From the NCBI GenBank assembly GCA_014238285.1, contig JABABK010000032.1, positions 1-37,488 of the forward strand: DNA of 37,488 nt, given 5' to 3'. The stretch comes from Hellea sp. Lineage in GTDB: Bacteria; Pseudomonadota; Alphaproteobacteria; Caulobacterales; Maricaulaceae. Position 1 is the first letter of the stretch; every line of letters starts with the position of its first letter. Below are positions 18,094-26,853 of this stretch, one piece after another. The notes under the pieces were generated by a model, which saw only the letters and a list, made by a program, of their open reading frames with translations, made no database searches and had not been told where the DNA came from. Position numbers and translations under genes: made by a program.

Positions 18094-19284
18094 CTAAAAC
18101 ACCTCAAGCGTTTTCTTCTCCGGAATTGAGACCCATTTGCCATCGACATAGTGAATACCGCATTCATCTTTATCCAAATTACGCCAACGCCCTGCTCTTG
18201 CGTCTTCGCCTTCGGAGACTCGCGTGGTACAAGGCTGACATCCGACGGATAGAAAGCCGAGAGATAATAGCGGATGCGGCGGCAAATCATGTTTGCGCAT
18301 ATAGGCGGTGACATCTTTAGCCGTCCAATAGGCCAGCGGATTGAGCTTCACTTGCTCCCCGTCCGTTTGCAAGATCGGCATATCGTGACGGTCCGGCGTT
18401 TGGTAACGCTTACGCCCTGCAATACGGACTTTATAATCAAATATTTTCCCGGCTAGCGGACGCACTTTCCGAAGATCGCAACAGGCGTCCGGGTTCGATT
18501 GATTAAGGTCTCCGTGAGGGTCTTCAGATTTAACATCTTTGCGCTCTGGCGTGATATTGATTAGATTTGTCAGTCCTAGGGACGAGACGAGCTTGTCGCG
18601 ATAGTGAAGGGTTTCCCGAAAATGCTTCCCTGTATCAAGGAAAATGATCGGTAGATTTTTATCGACTTGCGCGGCCAGATGTAAAAGTACGGCGCTATCA
18701 ATGCCCATGGAAGAGGCTAAAACCAAATTCCCGTCATAATCCTGTACGGCCTGACGGATGGCCTGCTCTGCCGATAGTCCAAAATACGGATCATCATTAT
18801 TCTGCGCCGCAATCGAAGTTTTACGGGCGTCAAAAATACTGACCTCTGGGCCGTTTTTGATATCATAAGCCCGTTGGTAGGTCACCTTGAAAGCATCAAG
18901 CGCGTCATACCAATGGGACTCGGCTTGGCGCTCATAGGTGACGCCATCGACTTTGATGGCATCAAAGCCGCATTGAAGCGCAAACACATATTGATCCGGA
19001 ATAAGCGGACCGTCGGCGATTAAATCACCTGTGAAGCCATATTTTTTACGAAGTTCACGCGCGATTGAGAATCCTCGCCCATCTGCAAATGATGGGAAAT
19101 CCACGAGAATTGTCTTGAGTTTGGGCAAGTGCGAAGACAGCACTTCAAGGTCCACATCATTGGTGAGTTTCACTTGATCCAACGGTTGATTACTGGCGAG
19201 AAAGCTTTCCATATCAGGCGCGTTATCGACTTTCACAGTCGTGCCTGCATGACCATCTCTAATTAAAACGTTAGGCGTCGACAT
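18094..19284 (-). CDS. cysH: DUF934 domain fused to APS-type sulfonucleotide reductase CysH
   Basis: The 396-residue product joins two units. Residues about 4-150 match DUF934 (LVDFPSFADGRGFSIARELR and the IADGPLIPDQYVFALQCGFD block), a protein of unknown function that is usually a separate gene beside cysI. Residues about 163-396 are CysH, with PP-loop-type SSMGIDSAVLLH, LDTGKHFRETL, Cys268-Cys269, Cys349-Pro351-Cys352 and catalytic Cys375 in ECGIH. The CC-X79-CXXC pattern binds a 4Fe-4S cluster and marks a thioredoxin-dependent reductase of adenylyl sulfate (APS) rather than PAPS. It releases sulfite for CysI. The start at 19284 follows a strong AAGGAGGTCC, which rules out the earlier in-frame start at 19344. 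It overlaps cysI by 14 bases. Confidence 0.9.
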   Translation of the reverse strand: MSTPNVLIRDGHAGTTVKVDNAPDMESFLASNQPLDQVKLTNDVDLEVLSSHLPKLKTILVDFPSFADGRGFSIARELRKKYGFTGDLIADGPLIPDQYVFALQCGFDAIKVDGVTYERQAESHWYDALDAFKVTYQRAYDIKNGPEVSIFDARKTSIAAQNNDDPYFGLSAEQAIRQAVQDYDGNLVLASSMGIDSAVLLHLAAQVDKNLPIIFLDTGKHFRETLHYRDKLVSSLGLTNLINITPERKDVKSEDPHGDLNQSNPDACCDLRKVRPLAGKIFDYKVRIAGRKRYQTPDRHDMPILQTDGEQVKLNPLAYWTAKDVTAYMRKHDLPPHPLLSLGFLSVGCQPCTTRVSEGEDARAGRWRNLDKDECGIHYVDGKWVSIPEKKTLEVF

Positions 19285-20926
19285 AGAGGACCTCCTTAAA
19301 CGGCGCCATACCAAGGCGCTTATAGGTGTCGATAAAACGCTCACCCTCTGATTTTTGGTCCAGGTAAAAATCGACCATGCGTTCTATGGCATCAACCGTT
19401 TCATCGTGCGAAAATCCAGGGCCGGTTACCTTGCCAATAGCGGCATTTTCCGAAGAGTCGCCGCCCAGTTTGATTTGATAGAACTCAACCCCCGCTTTTT
19501 CGAGACCAAGAATACCAATATTACCCACATGGTGATGACCACAGGCATTGATACAGCCTGATATTTTGATCGACATTTCACCAATAGCCCGTTGACGTTT
19601 CGGGTCTGAAAAACGCTCGGAAATCGCTTGCGATAACGGGATAGATCGAGCTGTCGCCAGCGCGCAATAGTCCATCCCGGGACAGCAAATAATATCCGTG
19701 ATCAGACCGATGTTATCACCTTCAAGGCTCGCGGCTTTAAGGTCTTGATAAACCGCGTAAAGATCATCCTGCTTCACATGCGGCAGAACCAAGTTTTGTT
19801 GGTGAGTGGTACGAATTTCGGAAAAACTATATTCATCGGCAAGATCTGCAACCGCGCGCATTTGATCCGCCGTGATGTCCCCCGGCGCGCGATCAACGGG
19901 CTTTAAGGAGATATTGGCGATGGCGTAACCCGGCTGTTTATGAAGCGCGACATTATTATCGACCCAGTTTTTAAAATCTTCATCATCGGACTTTTGCTGC
20001 TCAAGTGATTTGGACGCCGCCAAACCAGTTTCAAACTGCGGCGCAGCGAAATATGCTTCAATGCGGGAGACTTCGTCGGCCGAAACAGCGATTTCGGAAC
20101 GCTCAAGCGTTGCATATTCAGCTTCGACAATTTGCTTAAATGCATCAATGCCCGTTTCAGTGACCAAAATTTTGATCCGGGCCTTATATTTATTATCCCG
20201 GCGGCCATAGCGGTTATAGACCCGCATAACGGCCTCAAGATACGGCAAAAGCTCTTCTCGTGGCAAAAACTCTTGTAATGTAACGCCTATAATAGGTGTC
20301 CGGCCTAAACCACCGCCGACCAATATGTGGTAGCCGACTTCGCCCTTATCGTTTTTAATCACTTCAATCCCGATATCGTGAGCTTTTATGACAGCCCGGT
20401 CGCTCGAAGAGCCCGTTACAGCGATTTTGAACTTACGCGGCAAAAATGCAAATTCGGGATGCATGGTTGACCATTGGCGTAAAAGTTCGGCGATTGGCCT
20501 TGGATCTTCTACTTCCTCAGCTGTCGCGCCAGCATAAGGATCAGACGTCACGTTGCGGATACAATTACCGGATGTTTGGAAACAATGCATTTCCACATCA
20601 GCCAAATCCTGCAAGATAGCAGGAACCTCAGGGAGTTGAGGCCAGTTAAACTGCATATTCTGGCGGGTTGTAATATGGCCATAACCCCGGTCATATTTCT
20701 CGGCAATCATCGCCAGTTGTCTCATTTGCTTGGCATTTAGCGTCCCATAAGGAACCGCAACCCGCAGCATATAAGCGTGGAGCTGTAGATAGAGACCGTT
20801 TTGAAGCCTGAGCGGCTTAAACTGATCTTCCGTGATAGCGCCTTCAAGACGCCGCTTCACCTGCCCGCCAAATTGCTTCACGCGGCTTTGGACCACATCG
20901 TGGTCAAATTCATCATAACGATACAT
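19271..20926 (-). CDS. cysI: Sulfite reductase hemoprotein (nitrite/sulfite reductase family)
   Basis: The 551-residue product reduces sulfite to sulfide with siroheme and a 4Fe-4S cluster. It has two ferredoxin-like half domains and two siroheme-binding lobes. The cluster ligands are Cys415 and Cys421 (CPGMDYC) and Cys458 and Cys462 (GCINACGHHH), giving the C-X5-C and C-X3-C pattern of the family. No flavoprotein cysJ is visible nearby, so the electron donor may be ferredoxin or a flavoprotein elsewhere. The surrounding genes favour sulfite over nitrite as substrate. It follows the DUF2849 gene by two bases and overlaps cysH. Confidence 0.93.
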   Translation of the reverse strand: MYRYDEFDHDVVQSRVKQFGGQVKRRLEGAITEDQFKPLRLQNGLYLQLHAYMLRVAVPYGTLNAKQMRQLAMIAEKYDRGYGHITTRQNMQFNWPQLPEVPAILQDLADVEMHCFQTSGNCIRNVTSDPYAGATAEEVEDPRPIAELLRQWSTMHPEFAFLPRKFKIAVTGSSSDRAVIKAHDIGIEVIKNDKGEVGYHILVGGGLGRTPIIGVTLQEFLPREELLPYLEAVMRVYNRYGRRDNKYKARIKILVTETGIDAFKQIVEAEYATLERSEIAVSADEVSRIEAYFAAPQFETGLAASKSLEQQKSDDEDFKNWVDNNVALHKQPGYAIANISLKPVDRAPGDITADQMRAVADLADEYSFSEIRTTHQQNLVLPHVKQDDLYAVYQDLKAASLEGDNIGLITDIICCPGMDYCALATARSIPLSQAISERFSDPKRQRAIGEMSIKISGCINACGHHHVGNIGILGLEKAGVEFYQIKLGGDSSENAAIGKVTGPGFSHDETVDAIERMVDFYLDQKSEGERFIDTYKRLGMAPFKEVLYVDA

Positions 20927-20928
20927 AA

Positions 20929-21276
20929 TTATGCCTTTTGAGTATCTTTGTCAGAACGTTGTTCTAAGGACTCGCCCAGTTTTGCACCGAGGTCGTCACC
21001 GGGTCCGGTAACACGAAAGCGTTCGCGATAACGGGCTGGCAAGCGGGTTTCAGGGTCAATATCAATGAAATACGCCCCAACAACTTCGTTGGCCTCGACA
21101 TCTCTGTCAGCCACACCTTGCATCTTTTCTATTAAATCTGTGTCTTCAGTCAGCAATGCATCTTCGTAATTGGTCGACCATGTCAAATCCTTAGAAAGCC
21201 ACACGGAGTAGCCTTCACGAAGCTCATTGGCCGTCATGCTTTGCGGGCCCTTACCTTTATGTTTCAAAGTGCTCAT
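20929..21276 (-). CDS. DUF2849 domain protein of the sulfite-reduction operon
   Basis: This is a 115-residue soluble protein without a signal peptide or cysteine cluster. The family pattern is visible in TANELREGYSVWLSK, then a tryptophan-containing helix, an acidic stretch, and VVGAYFIDIDPE...LPARYRERFRVTGP. DUF2849 proteins recur in alphaproteobacteria between cysG and cysI, and their function is unknown. The gene overlaps cysG by ATGA and lies two bases from cysI, so it is co-translated with both. The obvious inference is a role with the siroheme enzyme, for example in assembly or electron delivery, but nothing in the sequence identifies a cofactor. Confidence 0.85.
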   Translation of the reverse strand: MSTLKHKGKGPQSMTANELREGYSVWLSKDLTWSTNYEDALLTEDTDLIEKMQGVADRDVEANEVVGAYFIDIDPETRLPARYRERFRVTGPGDDLGAKLGESLEQRSDKDTQKA

Positions 21277-22670
21277 AAACTTGCTCTTTTATCAGATATA
21301 TTGACTTGCCGAGCTTCTTTAGGCGCATAGCCTAGTAAAAGAACAGCAGGTCCAGTTATATCATATTTTTCAATATCTTGAACGAGATTTCCTAATGTCG
21401 TTCCGATAATTTTTTCATTGTCTCTGGACGCGTTTTCCACAATGGTGATTAAGTAGTCATGCCCAGCGCCGTGTAAGAGCAATCTGCCCTGTATAAAGCG
21501 CGACGCCCCTAGCCCCATATAGACAGCGGCGCGCGCCTCAGGTTCTGCTAGGCTTTTCCAGTCTTGCTCAGCAAAACCCTTGGCATCATGGCCCGTTAAT
21601 AAAACCACAGACTTGTTATGTCCGCGCGCCGTTAAAGACGCGCCTATACTAGCTGCCGCCGCCGCCGCAGCCGTAATACCCGGAACAATCTCATAGGATA
21701 CACCCGCTAGCTCAAGTGCTTCAATTTCTTCGTCAGCTCTACCAAATATCAGCGGGTCCCCGCCTTTAAGCCGGACGACAAATTGGCCTTTACGCGCTTC
21801 TTCGACAATGATGCGGTTGATTTCTTCTTGGCGCGTCGTGTGAGCGCCGGGCGCTTTGCCGACATAAATATATTTAGCTTCACGGCGCCCCATATCCAGG
21901 ACGTCTTGGCTCACGAGACGGTCATAAACCACCACATCCGCTGAATGTAGGCGGCGCTGTGCCCCTATCGTTAGCAAATCCAAATTTCCGGGCCCGGCCC
22001 CGATCAAAGCAACTTTTCCGGTTTTTTCGATATCAATGCCTTTTAACGCTTGCTCGTAACCCTGTTCAATATCTTCAGGCGTCTGTTTAAGACGGTCCTC
22101 TAGGTCCTTACCATTTGAAAAAATATTCGCCCACAAATGCTGACGATCTAAAAAGCTCGGCATAATACTAGACAGTTGATGACGTAATTCAGCAATTTTT
22201 TGGGCTAAAACACCCGCCGTCGTAGGCAATCGAGTTTCAATATCCGCTTTCAAAGCCCTTGCCAGCCCCGGAGCCGTGCCTTCGCTCCCGATTGCAACGA
22301 CTATAGGGCTACGATCCACTATGGCTGGGGAGTAAAAACTACAATCTTCTTTTTGATCCGCCGCATTGACCAATATACCCTTGTTTTTTGCCAGTTCAGC
22401 AATCTGAGCATTAAGATCAGCATCTTCTGTGGCGGCATAAACCAAAGCAGCGCCATCAATGTCTTCGGCGATAAAATGACGACTTTCCCAAACTAAATGA
22501 TCCAGTTCTGATACCCATTTAGATATCTCAGCGGAAATAACTGGAGCTATGACTAAAATGCGCGCTTCTGACTTAATCAACGTGCGCAGCTTGGCTTCAG
22601 CCGACGGCCCGCCGCCAACGACTACAATCTTTTTCAAATGCGTATCTATAAATACAGGTAAAAACCGCAT
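21273..22670 (-). CDS. cysG: Siroheme synthase CysG (trifunctional)
   Basis: CysG turns uroporphyrinogen III into siroheme. The N-terminal 200 or so residues are the precorrin-2 dehydrogenase/ferrochelatase (VVVGGGPSAEAKLR with the NAD site; VNAADQKEDCSFYSPA). The C-terminal 250 are the SAM-dependent uroporphyrinogen III methyltransferase (LIGAGPGNLDLLTIGA, VVYDRLVS, VRLKGGDPLIFGRADEE, PGITAAAAAAA). The product is about 465 residues, the normal size. I chose the ATG at 22670, preceded by GGAAG, over the in-frame TTG four codons earlier. It is the first gene of the operon, and its promoter region contains the palindrome at 22719-22734. Confidence 0.93.
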   Translation of the reverse strand: MRFLPVFIDTHLKKIVVVGGGPSAEAKLRTLIKSEARILVIAPVISAEISKWVSELDHLVWESRHFIAEDIDGAALVYAATEDADLNAQIAELAKNKGILVNAADQKEDCSFYSPAIVDRSPIVVAIGSEGTAPGLARALKADIETRLPTTAGVLAQKIAELRHQLSSIMPSFLDRQHLWANIFSNGKDLEDRLKQTPEDIEQGYEQALKGIDIEKTGKVALIGAGPGNLDLLTIGAQRRLHSADVVVYDRLVSQDVLDMGRREAKYIYVGKAPGAHTTRQEEINRIIVEEARKGQFVVRLKGGDPLIFGRADEEIEALELAGVSYEIVPGITAAAAAAASIGASLTARGHNKSVVLLTGHDAKGFAEQDWKSLAEPEARAAVYMGLGASRFIQGRLLLHGAGHDYLITIVENASRDNEKIIGTTLGNLVQDIEKYDITGPAVLLLGYAPKEARQVNISDKRASL

Positions 22671-22703
22671 TAGGACTTCCAATTCTCTTCAGCAATTCGA
22701 CTC

Positions 22704-22732
22704 TTGCAACTTGCTTGCGTTCTATATATAGA
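22704..22732 (+). promoter_or_regulatory. Candidate promoter of the XRE-cupin regulator
   Basis: TTGCAA at 22704-22709 and TATAGA at 22727-22732 are separated by 17 bases, a fair sigma70-type pair reading rightwards to the regulator. The -10 element lies inside the palindrome at 22719-22734, so binding there would be expected to affect the regulator's own transcription. The score is by eye only. Confidence 0.4.
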
Positions 22733-22734
22733 AC
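22719..22734. promoter_or_regulatory. 16-bp perfect palindrome, candidate operator of the cys operon
   Basis: GTTCTATATATAGAAC is its own reverse complement. It lies 49 bases upstream of the cysG ATG and 63 bases upstream of the divergent regulator gene. The size and symmetry suit a dimeric HTH protein. The most likely ligand is the XRE-cupin protein encoded next to it, which is inference from position. Confidence 0.6.
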
Positions 22735-22796
22735 AATCGACCAATATACCAGACCCTATAGTAAAAAAATATGGGTAAATAATTTGTGAGACCTAA

Positions 22797-23405
22797 ATGG
22801 CAAGACAAAAACGCGCGCCATGTCCTGAATCGGAAGCCCTAGGTGAAAAACTTGGGAAAACCGTGCAGCGCCTACGCACAACAGGCAATTTGTCCCTAGG
22901 AGACCTATCCGAGATGTCCGGTGTGGCGAAGTCGATGATCTCTCAAATTGAGAAAAACGAATCCAATCCCACGATTGGTACACTTTCACGGCTCAGCCAG
23001 GCGCTGGGTATAAGCGTCGAAACCTTTCTGTCAGGCCCAGAAGGCCAAGAACATCTCGTTCAACACGCAAAATCCCAAGACATTCCCAATATTCAAAGCG
23101 AAGATGGACTATGTGAGCTTCGCATAATTGGCTGGATAGAGACTGTTCAGTGGGTTCAGTGGTATGATTTTCAGGCAAAGCTCGGCGGCCGTCTTGAAAG
23201 CTCGGCCCACCCTACAGGGTCCGTTGAGAATTTGAGCATTCTAACAGGCATTGCCCGCGTGACAGTCAACGGACAATCATGGACAGCTAAAGCGGGCGAA
23301 ACTCTGAGATACCGGGCAGATGAAGAGCACTTGATAGAGAACATTGGCGACACTGTTTTGCACGCCACGATGGTCAATATCCTAGCAACCGCCTTCAAAG
23401 CCTAA
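22797..23405 (+). CDS. XRE-family transcriptional regulator with C-terminal cupin
   Basis: This is a 202-residue DNA-binding protein. Residues about 15-72 form a lambda-repressor-like HTH (LSLGDLSEMSGVAKSMISQI then NESNPTIGTLSRLSQALGIS). Residues about 100-195 form a cupin barrel of a kind that usually binds a small effector (GGRLESSAHPTGSVENLSIL, GETLRYRADEEHLIEN). It is divergent from cysG-DUF2849-cysI-cysH and probably controls that operon through the palindrome at 22719. E. coli SutR (YdcN) is a known XRE-cupin regulator of sulfur-use genes, a precedent for the architecture but not proof of orthology. The effector is unknown. Reading it as an activator or a repressor is not possible from sequence. 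Confidence 0.85.
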   Translation: MARQKRAPCPESEALGEKLGKTVQRLRTTGNLSLGDLSEMSGVAKSMISQIEKNESNPTIGTLSRLSQALGISVETFLSGPEGQEHLVQHAKSQDIPNIQSEDGLCELRIIGWIETVQWVQWYDFQAKLGGRLESSAHPTGSVENLSILTGIARVTVNGQSWTAKAGETLRYRADEEHLIENIGDTVLHATMVNILATAFKA

Positions 23406-23521
23406 CAAACCTCTTAATTACTGCTAAAATTTCCAAAAAATAACCAATCTTTCATTGGCCTTTACCACAATGTCCGTTAGAACCCGTTGAATCGTGTATT
23501 TCACACCTAGCAGGAGACCCT

Positions 23522-26500
23522 ATGTCTTTGAAATCCCTACTATTGACCGCCGCTATTCCGGTGTCACTTTTAGCCATCTCAACGCCTGCCTTTGCGCAAA
23601 CAGCTTGCCCCGCTGAAATCACAACAGCAGAAACGCGGCAAGTCAGAACCTCCACAGAAAATGACGGCGCAGCTTGTGATGTTACGGTTACAACAACCGG
23701 AACTGTTACCGTTACAGACGGCACGGCTATCAGCATTGATTCCGATAATTCCGTAACTATGGCCGGCGCTCTGGTAAATGGCACGGCTGATGCGAGCGCA
23801 AGCAATACTACAGGCATTGAGCTTGAAGGTGGAAATTCCGGTGACTTGACGGTTACGGGTACGATTAGCATGCTCGACGCCTTTGATCAGGCGGATGCAG
23901 ATGGTGACAATGAATTCGACGGCGCTTTCGCAGACGGCACTGGCCGTACGGGTATATTAATATCGGGCGCAGCGACAAGCCCTTTTACAGGGAGCGTTAC
24001 CACATCAAGCTCCATAGTGATTGAAGGCAATGATAGTTCGGCCTTCCGGTTAGCCGACGGCGCAGGCTTCACAGGAAATTTAAATCTCGGCGGCAGCATG
24101 TCTGTTATCGGGAGCAATGCCAGAGGCATTCAAATCGATGGTACGCTTGATGGTGACTTAATCAACACAGCAGGCATAAATACACAAGGCCCAGGCGCGA
24201 GTTCTATCGTAGTTTCTAGTGACATTAATGGCGAAGTAAACAATTCTGGAAATATCGTCAATTCTGGCTACCGAGTTTTACCCGGCGCAAACGGCACCGT
24301 TGCAAATGTTCGAACATTTGACGCGAGCGGCACGCAAGAAGCTGAAGACAAAGAACAAGGCGGCTCAGCAATCTCAATTGCCGCAAATATTGCGGATGGC
24401 GTATATTTATCCTCTGGCAGTGTCACGCAATATGGATCAGCGCCCGCCATTTTGTTCAATGGTAATGGCAATGATATAACCATTGGAATGGTTTCGGAAC
24501 TTGTTGACGAAACAGACACAAGTCTTGGCTATGCATTTATCAATGCTGGAACAGTATTATCCAATAGTATTTACAATGATAGGGGCGCTACAACCCTCGA
24601 AGTTACGGATGCTATCCTGTCTGGCGGCATCAACAACACAAGCACAGGCACCCTACAGAGCCTGACGTTTCGTAGTGGCGGCGACAACGCCGTTGCCACG
24701 ACCGGAGAATCCCGCGTTATCGTTTTAAGCAGTGGCGCCGATGTTGAAGAAATCAATAATCAAGGCACTATTATTGCCCTTTCTCAAGAAGACGGGACTG
24801 TTTATGCTGATCCGGACAATGTTGTGGCAGCCCGATCACTCTCCGCTGTGGCTATTGATGTCACGGAAAACAGCACACTTACAAATATTGTAAACTCAGG
24901 ATTAATTGTGGCTCAGATAATTGGGCGAGACGGGACAGCAATCGCCGTTCGGGATTCATCCGGCTCTATTGCAACGATTAGCAATACGGGCACAATACGC
25001 GCGGTTGCCTTCGCAGATGCACAAAACACGGCAGATACTAACTTTACAACCATTGCGCTAGACCTTTCCGCTAATACATTAGGTGTCGATATAACCCAGT
25101 CCCAAGAGACAGATGGCACCGAGCCAGCTATAGACGGTGATATCTTGTTAGGTAGCGGCGATGATTCGCTGATTGCCAGCGCGGGCACAATAACAGGTGA
25201 TTTGGAGTTCGGTGCTGGCGCGGATGTATTCACGCTATCAGGTGGATCCGTTTACACAGGCACGCTAAGCGACTCAGGTGGCGGAGTAACCATCTCAGTT
25301 ATGGGCGGTAGTACATTAACTCAAAACACCGCGACCCCAATCAATGCTACTAGCGCAACATTTGATGCGACATCGACATTTAGTCCCACCATTGACGGGC
25401 TAGCAGGTACGGCATCCACTCTGATGGCATCTGGAGACATTACCCTAGCGGATGGAGCCTCTATTGCGCCTGTTTTATCGAGCGTGATTGTTCCTGGCAA
25501 TAATACTTTTGCTATATTTAACGCGGAGGGAGCTCTATCTGTAGGCGGCAACATAGATGGCTCACTCTTATCAATCGACTCCCCGTTTTTATACGATACT
25601 TCGTTCGCCCTAGATCCAAATGATCCTAACATTCTGCTTATTACATTGGACGTTCGACCTAGCGCCGCCTTAGGGTTGGACCCGGTACAGGCAGCCAGCT
25701 TCGACACTAATTACGCGGCTCTTGAAAACAATAGTGATTTAGCCTCAGCGTTTATTAATATCACCGATGGTGATGAATTTAGAAGTGCCCTTAATCAGCT
25801 TTTACCTGAATTCGCTGCGGCGGCTCGGCAATTTGTTGTAGCCAATGTGGACGGTGCTGTAGGCGCAGTGGCCACTCATTTGGATAACGCTCGATTGTCT
25901 CAAGACCAATCAAGCGGAGCTTGGATACAAGAATTCACTTATTTTGCAGACCGTGACCTTGCCGGTTTGTCCGAACAATATCGCGGCTTTGGCTTTGGTT
26001 TCACGGGCGGCCTGGACACGGCATTTGGACCTTTTCATACCGCCGGTGTTAATTTTGGCTTCGCTTCAACCGAAATCGAAGATGTTCTTGGCTTTGATGA
26101 CCCTATGGATGTCATGACATTCCAAACAGGCCTCTATGGCGGCATTCAAACCGGAAAGTTCAATATTGATGTTTACGGCGGCGGCGGCGTTAACGACTTC
26201 GAACAAACTCGCAATATTAATATTGGTAGCTTTACAGATACAGCAAATGGCGATTGGTCAGGCACGCACCTAAATGGATCTATCCGAGGCGGTTACGACA
26301 TCGCTCTGAGCGACAAGTTCTGGGCACGCCCGGCCTTCTCAGTTGACTATCTTCGCTTGAAAGAAGATGCCTATACCGAAACGGGCACTGAAGGCGTCGC
26401 CCTTGATGTTTCTAGCCGATCATCCGAACTTGCGGGTGCAACCGCTATGATGAATCTTGGAGCAAAGTTTGAAGGCAAAAGAACTTGGGTTCGACCCTCT

Positions 26501-26740
26501 ATTCGAGCTGGCTATCGCAGCGAGTTTATTAATGATGGCGTCAGCACGACATATGGTTTTGCCGGACTGCCAAGCCGAACAACGCTTACATCAGAGGCGT
26601 TCCCGGAAGAGGCCTTCTTGCTTGGCTTTAGCTTAGCAGCCGGCAGTGGATATTCTTCATTCGGCTTCGATTTTGACAGCGATATACGTGATGGCTTCAT
26701 TCGTCATACGGGACGTGTCGTCCTACGGATGATTTTCTAG
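23522..26740 (+). CDS. Autotransporter (type Va) outer-membrane beta-barrel protein
   Basis: This is a 1072-residue secreted surface protein. The signal peptide is residues 1-25 with cleavage after AFA. A passenger of about 770 residues follows, rich in Gly, Thr, Ser, Asn and Asp and built from irregular beta-helix turns (TGTLTV-, NNSGNIVNSG-, SNTGTIRAV-like strands). The only clear cysteines are a pair near the mature N-terminus (ACPAE, AACDV). The translocator barrel runs from about residue 795 (SGAWIQEFTYFADRD) to the C-terminal phenylalanine of RMIF, with alternating aromatic/glycine strands such as GGIQTGKFNIDVYGGGGV. No protease or known adhesin domain is recognisable in the passenger. 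AGGAG lies 7 bases upstream of the ATG. The 116-base gap before it suggests its own promoter. Confidence 0.92.
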   Translation: MSLKSLLLTAAIPVSLLAISTPAFAQTACPAEITTAETRQVRTSTENDGAACDVTVTTTGTVTVTDGTAISIDSDNSVTMAGALVNGTADASASNTTGIELEGGNSGDLTVTGTISMLDAFDQADADGDNEFDGAFADGTGRTGILISGAATSPFTGSVTTSSSIVIEGNDSSAFRLADGAGFTGNLNLGGSMSVIGSNARGIQIDGTLDGDLINTAGINTQGPGASSIVVSSDINGEVNNSGNIVNSGYRVLPGANGTVANVRTFDASGTQEAEDKEQGGSAISIAANIADGVYLSSGSVTQYGSAPAILFNGNGNDITIGMVSELVDETDTSLGYAFINAGTVLSNSIYNDRGATTLEVTDAILSGGINNTSTGTLQSLTFRSGGDNAVATTGESRVIVLSSGADVEEINNQGTIIALSQEDGTVYADPDNVVAARSLSAVAIDVTENSTLTNIVNSGLIVAQIIGRDGTAIAVRDSSGSIATISNTGTIRAVAFADAQNTADTNFTTIALDLSANTLGVDITQSQETDGTEPAIDGDILLGSGDDSLIASAGTITGDLEFGAGADVFTLSGGSVYTGTLSDSGGGVTISVMGGSTLTQNTATPINATSATFDATSTFSPTIDGLAGTASTLMASGDITLADGASIAPVLSSVIVPGNNTFAIFNAEGALSVGGNIDGSLLSIDSPFLYDTSFALDPNDPNILLITLDVRPSAALGLDPVQAASFDTNYAALENNSDLASAFINITDGDEFRSALNQLLPEFAAAARQFVVANVDGAVGAVATHLDNARLSQDQSSGAWIQEFTYFADRDLAGLSEQYRGFGFGFTGGLDTAFGPFHTAGVNFGFASTEIEDVLGFDDPMDVMTFQTGLYGGIQTGKFNIDVYGGGGVNDFEQTRNINIGSFTDTANGDWSGTHLNGSIRGGYDIALSDKFWARPAFSVDYLRLKEDAYTETGTEGVALDVSSRSSELAGATAMMNLGAKFEGKRTWVRPSIRAGYRSEFINDGVSTTYGFAGLPSRTTLTSEAFPEEAFLLGFSLAAGSGYSSFGFDFDSDIRDGFIRHTGRVVLRMIF

Positions 26741-26769
26741 TTTTCCCTCTCTATTTCCTCGTTACCCTA

Positions 26770-26798
26770 TTGCACATAGCGGGGAATCTTACATAGTA
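26770..26798 (+). promoter_or_regulatory. Weak candidate parE promoter
   Basis: TTGCAC at 26770 and CATAGT/ATAGTA at 26792-26798 are separated by 16-17 bases, in the 113-base gap between the autotransporter and parE. The -10 is a poor match, so confidence is low. The parE ribosome binding site AAGGA lies 4 bases before the ATG. Confidence 0.3.
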
Positions 26799-26853
26799 GA
26801 ACAAAGCGCGAAACTGACTCGCGTTTATCGGGGAAATATTAGCGAAGGACATT

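Noticed and set aside
19285-19344. Longer start for the DUF934-CysH protein
   Set aside because: The extra 20 residues lie inside cysI. The strong AAGGAGGTCC is placed correctly only for the ATG at 19284.
23444-23458. CCAAT-loop-ATTGG small hairpin upstream of the autotransporter
   Set aside because: A 5-bp stem is expected by chance. The T-rich tract follows only on the minus strand, where no gene needs a terminator.
23452-25707. Several minus-strand open frames (to 139 residues) opposite the autotransporter
   Set aside because: They come from the low-complexity Thr/Ser/Gly codons of the passenger read backwards. They have no ribosome binding site or family similarity.
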